A DNA stretch of 12,050 nt from assembly GCA_023489025.1 (NCBI GenBank), contig JAMDCN010000031.1, forward strand, positions 1 through 12,050. Direction: 5' to 3'. This document shows positions 1-6,437 of this stretch, in pieces. A program made the translations under genes and the position numbers. Under the pieces are notes generated by a model that had not been told where the DNA came from, did no database searches, and saw nothing but the letters and a program-made list of their open reading frames with translations. Every line of letters begins with the position of its first letter. Positions within the stretch are counted from its first letter, which is position 1. The DNA comes from Deltaproteobacteria bacterium. GTDB taxonomy: Bacteria; Desulfobacterota_E; Deferrimicrobia; Deferrimicrobiales; Deferrimicrobiaceae.

Positions 1-696
1 GAAGCTCCGGCGGAAGACGGAGCGGTCGCAGTAGCTGCAGGAATAGGGACAGCCCCGGCTGGAGATGCAGCTCGTGTTCGGGACTCGCGGGTAGTTGAAG
101 ATGGGAAGCTTGTACGAGTCCGGGAAGCCGTCGAGCTTCTCGTACGCCGGGAAGGGGAGGGTGTCCAGTTCGGTCGCCTGGTCCCGGTAGCCGGTGAAAC
201 GGGCGACCCCTTCGGCGCCTTCCCGGAAAACGATTCCCCGGATTGCCGACGGATTCTCGCCCCCGGACGCGATCAGTTCCCCCAGGGTCTCTTCCCCTTC
301 CCCGACGACGGCGAAGTCCATCGCGGGAAAGCGTGGAAAGAGCGCCTCCTTCAGCGCGGAAACGTGGGGACCTCCGAAGACGGTGCGGATGCCGGGCAAT
401 GCCGCACGGGCCGCTTCCGCGATCCGGATTCCGTCGAGAAAGCCCGATGTGGTGCAGCTGAGGCCGAGGAAGGCGGGACGCTCCGCGAGAAGGTGGTCGC
501 GGATCGCGCGGTCGGAACCGGGGCGGGCGTAGCAGTCGACGATGGTGGCCCGGATGCCCCGCCGCTCGAGGCAGGCCGCGATGCTCGCCAGCCCGAGAGG
601 CGGCATGATGTTGGCGATCCGCGAGATGTCCGCGGAAGCGGCGTCGGCGCGATAGCCGAGGGGATGTACCAGCAGGATCCGTCCGGGATTCAGCAT
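1..696 (-). CDS. Cobalamin-binding/radical SAM protein (3' end cut by left edge)
   Basis: Seen: an open frame from ATG at 694-696 to the window edge, giving 232 residues. The N-terminal half has the look of a B12-binding Rossmann-like domain: RILLVHPLG (6-14), PPLGLASIAACL (32-43), FGGPHVS (107-113) and the VVGEGEE turn (130-136). A [4Fe-4S] motif CPYSCSYC follows, with Cys216, Cys220 and Cys223 in CxxxCxxC spacing. Most of the radical SAM barrel lies outside the window. Known: this two-domain layout (B12-binding then radical SAM) is the BchE/class B methylase layout, which methylates, cyclises or rearranges unactivated carbons. Context: last visible gene of the leftward lipid operon. Its ATG overlaps the end of the preceding gene by 7 bases (ATGCTGA, 690-696), and an AAGGA sits 6 bases before the ATG. 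Inference: it tailors the lipid chain; the exact reaction cannot be read. Family assignment is secure, function is not. Confidence 0.9.
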   Translation of the reverse strand, partial: MLNPGRILLVHPLGYRADAASADISRIANIMPPLGLASIAACLERRGIRATIVDCYARPGSDRAIRDHLLAERPAFLGLSCTTSGFLDGIRIAEAARAALPGIRTVFGGPHVSALKEALFPRFPAMDFAVVGEGEETLGELIASGGENPSAIRGIVFREGAEGVARFTGYRDQATELDTLPFPAYEKLDGFPDSYKLPIFNYPRVPNTSCISSRGCPYSCSYCDRSVFRRSF

Positions 697-2042
697 CCCG
701 GATCCTTCGGATACCGGACCAGGTGGTCCCAGAGGAGCCCGCGGAATCCGAAGTTGTGCATGACCGAAAGCCGCTTCTGGCCTTCGACCGGAGGGAAGAC
801 CCGGTCCCGGCGGGCACCGAATGAGTCGGCGATCATCCCGTTCATGACGTCCGCGTCGATCTGGGGCGAAAAGTAATATACCGGCTCGATCAGGGGCGCC
901 GTGGGGGAGAGGATCCCCTCGGCGATCGCCTGCCCATGGAGGGCGGTGCCCGGCAGGATGCGGATGCCCGAGTAGCCGAAGACCACGGTGTGTTCCAGTC
1001 GTTCCAGGTTGGCGAGTCCCTCCGTCACGGTGTCGGCCGTTTCCCCCGGGCCGCCGAACATGACGAAATGGGCGCAGGGAAGGCGCTCGGCGACGCAGGC
1101 CCTGTTCACTTCGAGGGCATCCGCGAAGGAGAATCCCTTTCCCATGGAACGGAGGGTCGCATCGCACGCCGCGTCGGTCCCCAGCTCCACCGCGTACAGC
1201 CCCGCCCGCTTGAGGAGGGAGATCTCCTTCCTTCCGATCCGCTCAGGGCGCATGTAGCAGCACCACCGGACCCGGAGCTGCCGTCGGAGGATCTCCTCCG
1301 CGATCGACAGATAATGTCCCTGCGGGTCGTTGAAGATCGAGTCGGTGAAAAAGAAGCTGTCCGCGCCGTGCTCGGCTCCCGCCCGCGCGATGTCGTCGAC
1401 CACCGCCCTGGGATCGCGGTAGCGGAAGCGGTTCCCCTCGAGGGAGGGGTAGACGCAGTAGATGCAGCCGTGGGGGCAGCCCCGCTTCGTCTGGAGGTTG
1501 ACCATGCCGCTCTGGTCGAGGTAGTAGGCGATCAACTCGCCGTCGTATAGCGGCGACGCCATCTCCCCGCCGTCGAGAAGACGGCCGCCCCGCAGGAGGG
1601 GAGGAGGGGTCCTTCCCTCGGACAGGTCCCGGATCAACTCGCCGACGATCCGTTCCCCCTCGCCGACGATCCCGTGGTCGGCGCCGGTGAAGGCGAGCAG
1701 CTCTTCCGGCATGATGGAAAATCCGGGACCGCCGATGATGACCGGCACCCCGGTGGTTTCCCGGGCCCATCCGACAAGGCGCTTCGCGATCTCCGGGTAT
1801 CCGGCCCGGGAGTAGGAGTCGCAGTCGTCCAGGTTCCGGAGGGAGATGCAGACATAGTCGGGATCGAAGGAGGCGATCTTCCCGCGGAAGAGCGCCTCCG
1901 ACTCGCCGGAGGCCAGAAAGTCGAACTGCTCGACCTGGTGTCCGGATTCGGCGAGCCCCGCGGCCACGACGGCGAGGCCCAGCGGGTAAACCTGGAGGGG
2001 CTCCCTGCTGATGTTGGACGATACGAGGAGAATCCGCTTCAC
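690..2042 (-). CDS. Cobalamin-binding/radical SAM protein, lipid-locus type
   Basis: A 450-residue protein, a normal length for a B12-binding/radical SAM enzyme. Seen: a Rossmann-type N-terminus (KRILLVSSN, 2-10; YPLGLAVVAAGL, 19-30), IIGGPGFS at 102-109, the IVGEGE turn at 125-130, then RGCPHGCIYC with cluster ligands Cys189, Cys193 and Cys196. Downstream barrel motifs include FFFTDSIFND (230-239), the SAM-contacting VELGTD (285-290), VMFGGPGET (327-335) and the late ILPGTAL (362-368). The C-terminus (about 425-445) is hydrophobic/aromatic. Start: GTG at 2040-2042, whose GTGA overlaps the TGA stop of the preceding gene by 4 bases, so the two are probably translationally coupled. Known: relatives commonly sit beside ketosynthase and ACP genes and are named 'lipid biosynthesis B12-binding/radical SAM protein'. 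Inference: acts on an acyl-ACP or released fatty acyl chain. Methylation and C-C cyclisation are both possible. Confidence 0.92.
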   Translation of the reverse strand: MKRILLVSSNISREPLQVYPLGLAVVAAGLAESGHQVEQFDFLASGESEALFRGKIASFDPDYVCISLRNLDDCDSYSRAGYPEIAKRLVGWARETTGVPVIIGGPGFSIMPEELLAFTGADHGIVGEGERIVGELIRDLSEGRTPPPLLRGGRLLDGGEMASPLYDGELIAYYLDQSGMVNLQTKRGCPHGCIYCVYPSLEGNRFRYRDPRAVVDDIARAGAEHGADSFFFTDSIFNDPQGHYLSIAEEILRRQLRVRWCCYMRPERIGRKEISLLKRAGLYAVELGTDAACDATLRSMGKGFSFADALEVNRACVAERLPCAHFVMFGGPGETADTVTEGLANLERLEHTVVFGYSGIRILPGTALHGQAIAEGILSPTAPLIEPVYYFSPQIDADVMNGMIADSFGARRDRVFPPVEGQKRLSVMHNFGFRGLLWDHLVRYPKDPGC

Positions 2043-3304
2043 GGGCGATCCGCCGGTTTCGGAAAGGACCTTTCCCGGCGGGGATTGTAGCGGTAGTAGG
2101 TGCCGTCTTCCATCTCCCGCCGGATCACCTTCGCGAAAAGATCGGCCATCTTGATCTGGTGACCGCCGCCCGCATAGAAAGTGTCCCAGGCGTAGTGGTA
2201 CATCTCCTGGAGTTTCTCCGGGGACATCCTGCGGGGCCGGAAGACCACCCGGTCGGCGGTGTACTCACCCCAATCGCAGCTCAATAGCCGGTTTTCCATG
2301 GCGATCCGTGTCCGGAGGGGGGAGTGCGGAAACGGCGTCATGATGGTGAACTCCGCCACGTCCATCCCGACCTCGAGCAGGAAGTCCACGAGCCGCCGGA
2401 TCGAATCCTCGTCCTGTTCGTCGGTGCCGAGGAGGATCGTGCCTTCGACGGCGATCCCGTGGTCTTTCAACCTCCGGATCCTGTTGCGGATCAGGTCGGA
2501 GGTGTCGAACACCGCCTGGTAGACGTACCAGGCGCCGGCGTCGGCCGCCAGCTTGAGGACCCGGTCGTCGTCGAGGATCGGGTGGGAGACCCATTTCTTC
2601 TTCAATGGCGCCATGGCCGTGAACAGGTCGATCAGCCACTGGCGGTCCTGGGCCAGGGAGTTGTCGACGATGAACAGGCGGTTGTTCGGGATCTTTTCCA
2701 TCTCCTCGATCACGCGATCGATCGGGCGTGGGCGGAAGGTTTTCCCTCCCAGAAAGGCGCTGCAGCAGGGGTAGCAGTTGAAGCGGCATCCGCGGGAGGC
2801 GTGGATCAGGTCGAGCATCTGGACTCCCCGGTAGTTGTACAGGTCGTGCGAGAGGATCTCCCGTCGGGCGGGACCGATCAACGCCATGTCCGGAGGGGAG
2901 TCCATGTAGTCATAGGTTTTTTTCAGCCGGCCCGCGGAGAAGTCGTCCAGAACGCCGGCGAAGCGGCCCTCCGCTTCCCCGAGGAAGACCGAATCGGCGT
3001 GCGTGGCGACCTCCCCGGCGCGGAGCATGGTGGCGATGCCGCCGAAGAGGACCGGGACACCCCGTTCCCTGTATCGTCTCGCGATTTCGAAGGCACGCGG
3101 CAGCTGGCAGGTCAGCATGACGGAGATCCCGACCAGGTCGCAGGGGGCGCCGAAATCGACCTTCTGGAGGTTCTCGTCGACGAACGTCAACGATACCTCG
3201 GGCGGCACGGTGGCGGCGAAGACGACGGGGCCGTGCGGAGGGAGGTGGAATTCCGTCTGCCGGTCCAGCTTGCGCCAGGAAGGATAGGCAAGCGTCATCT
3301 TCAT
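2039..3304 (-). CDS. Cobalamin-binding/radical SAM protein with CxxxCxPCC cluster motif
   Basis: 421 residues from ATG at 3302-3304. The same frame stays open upstream to 3802, but that part lies inside the chain-length-factor gene and reads as low-complexity Arg/Pro/Gly, so it is not used. The chosen ATG overlaps the upstream stop by 4 bases (ATGA) and has GGAG 6 bases ahead. Seen: a B12-binding-like N-domain with CDLVGISVML (55-64), PVLFGGIATML (84-94) and SVFLGEAE (105-112), then ASRGCRFNCYPCC with Cys173, Cys177, Cys180 and an extra Cys181. The usual aromatic residue before the third Cys is Pro179. Barrel motifs follow: FIVDNSLA (211-218), YQAVFDTSD (262-270), ILLGTDEQDEDS (290-301) and MTPFPHSPL (322-330). 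Context: first of three tandem radical SAM genes after the KS/CLF pair. Inference: a tailoring enzyme for the same lipid. Substrate unknown. Confidence 0.92.
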   Translation of the reverse strand: MKMTLAYPSWRKLDRQTEFHLPPHGPVVFAATVPPEVSLTFVDENLQKVDFGAPCDLVGISVMLTCQLPRAFEIARRYRERGVPVLFGGIATMLRAGEVATHADSVFLGEAEGRFAGVLDDFSAGRLKKTYDYMDSPPDMALIGPARREILSHDLYNYRGVQMLDLIHASRGCRFNCYPCCSAFLGGKTFRPRPIDRVIEEMEKIPNNRLFIVDNSLAQDRQWLIDLFTAMAPLKKKWVSHPILDDDRVLKLAADAGAWYVYQAVFDTSDLIRNRIRRLKDHGIAVEGTILLGTDEQDEDSIRRLVDFLLEVGMDVAEFTIMTPFPHSPLRTRIAMENRLLSCDWGEYTADRVVFRPRRMSPEKLQEMYHYAWDTFYAGGGHQIKMADLFAKVIRREMEDGTYYRYNPRRERSFPKPADRP

Positions 3305-4023
3305 GAAGGTCTCCGAAAGGCAAGGCATGCGCGAACGAGTTCGTTCAGGCCGGCGATCCTGTTTCCGTTGTGCCGAACGGCGCCTCCACCGGAGAGATCG
3401 ATCGTCCCGTAGCCGTTTGCGATGGAATCCCGGCCATTCTCCAGCACCATGAAGAGCCCTCCGGTCCACGGGGGGCGGATCCCCGGGATCGCCGGTCCGG
3501 CCGGGAGATCGATGTGGCCCGCCAGCATCGTCCCGCACTCTCCCCAGGAGAGGCTCTCGAGCGCCATGCGCACCCCGCTCAGGGCGTCTTCGGCGGGATC
3601 GTTGACGATGAGGGTCGGGCCCGTCAGGCCGAACTGGATCGCCGCTTCTCCCAGAAAGCAGGAAGGGAGGGTGGAGGAGAAGAGGTTGGGGCTTGGCGGT
3701 CCGCCGCCCTCGGGGAGAACGGTATTGTAATACTCGATATCCGTGGCGAGGCACCCCGCCCGGGTGGAGGCCACGAGGCCCGCGAAACGTTTCGTTTTCC
3801 ATTGTTCCATCCCGGCGTCGCGCAGGGCGAACGCGACGGCGGCGAGGCCCACCCTGGAATATTGCGGAAGGCGCCCGAACCGGAGGTTCGGTTCGGGGAA
3901 CACATCCTCCCTGGTCACGGGCGGGATCGGGCCTGGAGTCATCGAAAACTCCCGAGCTTCCCGGCCCCGGCCCGGCCCCTGCGAAGTTATCCAGCCGATG
4001 CCTGCGACGACGGGACCGGTCAT
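3301..4023 (-). CDS. Beta-ketoacyl synthase-like chain length factor (no active-site Cys)
   Basis: A 240-residue protein equivalent to only the N-terminal half of a ketosynthase. Seen: VAGIGWIT near the start (6-13), the KS-like stretch GEAAIQFGLTGPT (125-137), and then NDPAEDA (141-147) where ketosynthases carry the nucleophilic Cys. Aligned with the neighbouring KS, that Cys position falls on Pro143. The two His motifs of the C-terminal KS half are absent. Known: short proteins of this kind (ketoacyl-synthase_2/ApeC-like 'chain length factors') pair with an active KS in aryl-polyene and related type II systems, so the size is probably native rather than a truncation. Context: ATG at 4021-4023 overlaps the KS stop by 4 bases (ATGA), with an AAGGGG about 9 bases upstream. 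Coupled translation suits a 1:1 KS-CLF heterodimer. Inference: non-catalytic partner that sets chain length. Confident of the family, less so of the role. Confidence 0.85.
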   Translation of the reverse strand: MTGPVVAGIGWITSQGPGRGREAREFSMTPGPIPPVTREDVFPEPNLRFGRLPQYSRVGLAAVAFALRDAGMEQWKTKRFAGLVASTRAGCLATDIEYYNTVLPEGGGPPSPNLFSSTLPSCFLGEAAIQFGLTGPTLIVNDPAEDALSGVRMALESLSWGECGTMLAGHIDLPAGPAIPGIRPPWTGGLFMVLENGRDSIANGYGTIDLSGGGAVRHNGNRIAGLNELVRACLAFRRPS

Positions 4024-5150
4024 CCGGGATTCCCCTTGAGGACGAGGGCGGCGTTGATCCCGCCGAAGCCGGAATTCGTGCTCAGCATGTATCGGCCCTC
4101 GATCGGTTGCGGGAGGGGACTCACGCGGAAGCCGCAGCGCTCCATGGGCTCCCCGAACCCGGCGGTAGGCGGCAGCGTGCGCTCGGCCAGCGACCGCAGG
4201 CCCACGGCGACTTCGATCCCGCCCGCGGCGCCCATGGTGTGCCCGATGGCTCCCTTTAGTGAATTCAGGGGAATGCGGCGGGGTCCGAAGACGGATTCGA
4301 AAGCCGTTACCTCCATCGCATCATTGTAAACCGTCCCCGTGCCGTGGGCGTTGATGGCCGAGATTTCGTCCGGTCCGATCGACGCCTTCGCCATCGCCAG
4401 GCGGACGGCCTGGATCAGGCCGCAACCGTCGCGGGCGGGGGCGGTGACGTGGGTGGCGTCGTTGGCCGCACCCCAGCCGACGACCGAGCCGATTCCGCGG
4501 ATCCCGTTCCCGTGGGCCTTCTCCGCGCTCATCATCAGCAGGGCCGCTCCTCCCTCTCCGATGGAAAGGCCGTTCCTGCTCCGGTCGAAGGGGCGGCAGC
4601 CGGCGGGATCCAGCGCCTGCAGCGAACTGAAGCCGGAGAGGATGAATTCGCTCACGAGGTCCATGCAGACGACGACCACCGCATCGGCGCGGCCGGACGC
4701 GATCATGGCGGCGGCCCGGGCGACCGCGATCGTCGAGGAGGCGCATGCGCAGCTGATGTTGACGCCCGGATCGCCCAACCCCAGCCTTGACGCGAGCCAC
4801 GCCAGCGGCCCGGAAACCGGAATGTCGGCAACATCGCCGGGCAGGCCCTTCCGCACCCGCTCGAAGGTGTCGATGCAACCCTTGGTCGTCGCCGTCACGA
4901 GGCGGCATCCCGGCGGCAGGGGGGCGAATCCGTCCAGCAGCCGTTCGAGGATCGGGAAGAGAAGGGACCGGTCCCCGCGGGATTCCAGTCCCTCGATCCA
5001 GGAGGCATTCCGCGCGGGATAGCGACCGGTGTCGAACCGCCGGATCGGGCGGACCGCGGTCTCCCCGGCGAGGAGCCTCCGCCAGGTCGTATCCAGGTCG
5101 GGCCCGAGCCCGGTGACCGAGGCCGTTGCGGTGATCAGGACTTCGTTCAG
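4020..5150 (-). CDS. Beta-ketoacyl-ACP synthase (FabF/KAS II-like), probable CTG start
   Basis: Condensing enzyme: decarboxylative Claisen condensation of malonyl-ACP with an acyl-ACP. From CTG at 5148-5150 it is 376 residues, slightly short for FabF (about 410). Seen: NISCACASS with nucleophile Cys136, NAHGTGT with His269, SLKGAIGHTMGAAGG with Lys299 and His304, and the C-terminal NSGFGGINAALVL (about 359-371). The Cys-His-His triad is complete. Start: a GTG at 5169-5171 would add seven residues and has no Shine-Dalgarno. AAAGGAGGT lies inside that extension and is ideally placed for CTG, giving MNEVLITATASVTGLG, the normal N-terminus for this family. Context: the stop overlaps the chain length factor start (ATGA). 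If the upstream C run is corrected to ten bases, the thioesterase stop overlaps this start as CTGA. Inference: iterative chain elongator of the locus, paired with the following CLF. Confidence 0.92.
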   Translation of the reverse strand: MNEVLITATASVTGLGPDLDTTWRRLLAGETAVRPIRRFDTGRYPARNASWIEGLESRGDRSLLFPILERLLDGFAPLPPGCRLVTATTKGCIDTFERVRKGLPGDVADIPVSGPLAWLASRLGLGDPGVNISCACASSTIAVARAAAMIASGRADAVVVVCMDLVSEFILSGFSSLQALDPAGCRPFDRSRNGLSIGEGGAALLMMSAEKAHGNGIRGIGSVVGWGAANDATHVTAPARDGCGLIQAVRLAMAKASIGPDEISAINAHGTGTVYNDAMEVTAFESVFGPRRIPLNSLKGAIGHTMGAAGGIEVAVGLRSLAERTLPPTAGFGEPMERCGFRVSPLPQPIEGRYMLSTNSGFGGINAALVLKGNPG

Positions 5151-5155
5151 GCCAG

Positions 5156-5164
5156 ACCTCCTTT
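5156..5164 (-). promoter_or_regulatory. Strong Shine-Dalgarno that places the ketosynthase start
   Basis: On the minus strand these bases read AAAGGAGGT, a near-perfect anti-16S match. The GGAGG core ends 6 bases before CTG at 5148-5150, an ideal spacing. The only upstream in-frame candidate, GTG at 5169-5171, has no comparable site. This decides the ketosynthase start in favour of CTG. Confidence 0.7.
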
Positions 5165-5183
5165 CCTCCACCGGTCGAGGAAC

Positions 5184-5609
5184 TCACGGTAGAAGGGGGG
5201 GGGGGAGCATAAGGAGATTCCTGTCGGCGTCGAGCATCATCTGGACCGTGAACCCGGTCGTGGCCACCTCCCCCGCCTCGTTCCGGAGGATGAACTCCAT
5301 GTTCAGGCGGGTGGCTTCCGACCAGTGGAGCACGGCCTCGATGGTGAAGATTTCCCGGAAACGGAGGGAGCGAAAGTAGTCGACGTGAAATTTCCGGATC
5401 GGGGCGACGACCCCTTTTTCGTAAAAATCGAGGTAGCCGATTCCGTGCCGATCCGTGAGCGCCACGCGGGCATCCTCGAAATAGCTCGCGTACCGTCCGT
5501 GCCAGACGATCCCGAGCGGATCGACCTCCTCGAATCGCACGCGTCGGGACAACGTCTCGCGCAGCGGGGCGGGCGCTCCTTCCTCGTCGGTGAAATACGG
5601 CGCGATCAT
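5184..5609 (-). CDS. 4-hydroxybenzoyl-CoA-type acyl thioesterase (3' end probably frameshifted)
   Basis: Hot-dog thioesterase expected to hydrolyse or edit an acyl-ACP/CoA thioester of this pathway. 141 residues as read, from ATG at 5607-5609. The frame stays open upstream to about 6029, but that part is a shadow of the dehydratase gene. Seen: VRFEEVDPLGIVWHGRYASYFEDAR (24-48; shown key residues Asp30, His37, Tyr40, Glu45), the 4HBT signature with the catalytic-type Asp, then HVDYFRSLRF (75-84) and a beta-rich C-half. Odd: the end reads MLPPPLLP and stops at 5184-5186 just after a run of 11 Cs (5195-5205). With ten Cs it would continue as FYREFLDRWRKGGLA, ending at 5147 after 153 residues, and overlap the KS start by 4 bases (CTGA). 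Context: ATG overlaps the upstream hot-dog gene stop (ATGA), and a small GGGAG-AGA-CTCCC hairpin lies just before it. The enzyme fold is intact either way; only the C-terminal helix is affected. Confidence 0.88.
   Translation of the reverse strand: MIAPYFTDEEGAPAPLRETLSRRVRFEEVDPLGIVWHGRYASYFEDARVALTDRHGIGYLDFYEKGVVAPIRKFHVDYFRSLRFREIFTIEAVLHWSEATRLNMEFILRNEAGEVATTGFTVQMMLDADRNLLMLPPPLLP
5195..5205. repeat. G11/C11 homopolymer inside the thioesterase 3' end
   Basis: Eleven consecutive Gs on the plus strand (Cs in the sense of the thioesterase gene). Runs of this length slip in replication and are miscounted in sequencing and assembly. Its length decides whether the thioesterase ends at 5184 or at 5147 with a longer, more natural C-terminus. 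Confidence 0.95.
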
Positions 5610-5992
5610 CGGGGAGTCTCTCCCTCCGCCAGTTCGAGCTGGAAGGCGGCGACCGTTTTCCCGGCGACCGAGAGCGTGGCGTCGCAGATGTCGATCCCGG
5701 AATCGACGCGCCGACGGTACCGGATCCATACGTCTTCGTCCGGACGGATCGGCGCGAGGAATTTGGCGGACCGCACCGCCGCCAGGGCCAGCGTTTTCCC
5801 GCCTTCCTCCTCCGCGAGGGACACCACGGCGCGAATCTGGACGATCGCCGGGAGGATGGGGTTTCCCGGGAAATGCCCCGAGAAACCGATGAACCCGGGG
5901 GCGAAGCGGTAACGACGGGTGCCCGCTTCCTTCCCGGTCCCCGGGAGGGCCTTCGTCGCAGAGGCGTCGATCCCCTTCCGCAGCGCGTTCAT
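5606..5992 (-). CDS. FabA/FabZ-fold hot-dog protein, catalytic acid replaced
   Basis: A 128-residue single hot-dog protein, start ATG at 5990-5992, 6 bases after the preceding stop. Seen: FSGHFPGNPILPAIVQIR with the conserved His and the HFPGxPxxP loop of beta-hydroxyacyl-ACP dehydratases (His54 approximately). The Glu/Asp expected about 14 residues after the His (as in PGVLIxEA of FabZ or PGVxQIDWA of ApeI-like proteins) is an Arg here (IRAVV). The C-half (FLAPIRPDEDVWIRYRRR, then VAGKTVAAFQLELAEG) is typical of the fold. Known: in aryl-polyene systems two hot-dog proteins, ApeI-like and ApeP-like, act together. Context: directly follows an ApeP-like gene and overlaps the thioesterase start by 4 bases (ATGA). 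Inference: half of a heterodimeric dehydratase, either supplying the His to a composite active site or serving structurally. It may also have another activity. Confidence 0.85.
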   Translation of the reverse strand: MNALRKGIDASATKALPGTGKEAGTRRYRFAPGFIGFSGHFPGNPILPAIVQIRAVVSLAEEEGGKTLALAAVRSAKFLAPIRPDEDVWIRYRRRVDSGIDICDATLSVAGKTVAAFQLELAEGETPR

Positions 5993-5998
5993 CGGTCA

Positions 5999-6421
5999 TC
6001 ACCCGTCCGCGTCGGGATCGACGAGCCACAGTTTCAGGGTCCCCGCGGCGAGGGTTTCGTCGCCGCGGGTGACGGTCCCCTCGACAACGGCGAACCCGCC
6101 GATCGCGGCGACGGTCCGGATCGACGTCAGGAGTCGATCGCCGGCATATGCCCTGCCGGTGACCTCGAGGTCGCGCACTCCCACCAGGAATCCCTCGCCC
6201 GGCGGCTTGCCGTCCAACCGGTCCATATATCCCTTGAAGGCGGCGTAACTCTGGGCGATCAACTCCAAGAACGCCACCTCGTCTATCTTTCCCTCCCCGT
6301 CCGCCATCATGGTGGATCGCGGAAGGACGGATTCGGCCACCGCGCAGCCGTCGTTTATGGAGACCAGCGTGTCCACGAGCCGCATCGGCGCGCGGTGAGG
6401 GATGAGGCGCTCCGCGTCCAT
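5999..6421 (-). CDS. ApeP-like hot-dog 3-hydroxyacyl-ACP dehydratase
   Basis: 140 residues from ATG at 6419-6421, no strong Shine-Dalgarno. Seen: LIPHRAPMRLVDTLVSI at 6-22, matching the opening LLPHxxPMxLxD of ApeP-like dehydratases, then IDEVAFLELIAQSYAAFKGY (about 46-65) carrying the conserved Glu and the Gln-xx-Ala-Ala helix, and a late EGTVTRGDETLAAGTLKLWL (about 114-133). Known: ApeP-like proteins dehydrate 3-hydroxyacyl-ACP intermediates in aryl-polyene and related type II synthases, together with an ApeI-like partner. Context: 16 bases after the ketoreductase stop and 6 bases before the second hot-dog gene, so ketoreduction and dehydration enzymes are co-expressed. Inference: this subunit retains an acidic residue that its neighbour lacks, which suits a paired dehydratase. 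Not itself proof that the product is unsaturated. Confidence 0.85.
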   Translation of the reverse strand: MDAERLIPHRAPMRLVDTLVSINDGCAVAESVLPRSTMMADGEGKIDEVAFLELIAQSYAAFKGYMDRLDGKPPGEGFLVGVRDLEVTGRAYAGDRLLTSIRTVAAIGGFAVVEGTVTRGDETLAAGTLKLWLVDPDADG

Positions 6422-6437
6422 CGGAAGTGTGATCGGG

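Noticed and set aside
2324..3412. A 362-codon plus-strand frame opposite the second radical SAM gene
   Set aside because: Composition of an antisense shadow (Val/Gly/Asp/Glu-rich), no domain; the minus strand carries a complete radical SAM protein.
3305..3802. N-terminal extension of the CxxxCxPCC radical SAM gene
   Set aside because: The open frame continues upstream but lies inside the chain-length-factor gene and has no family resemblance. The ATGA-coupled ATG at 3304 gives a normal N-terminus.
3301..4023. Chain-length-factor gene as a truncated ketosynthase pseudogene
   Set aside because: Its length and Cys loss match the known short chain-length-factor group, its ends overlap both neighbours precisely, and codon use is normal.
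5610..6029. N-terminal extension of the thioesterase gene
   Set aside because: It overlaps the hot-dog dehydratase in another frame and reads as Arg/Gly-rich shadow. The 4HBT domain is complete from the ATG at 5609.
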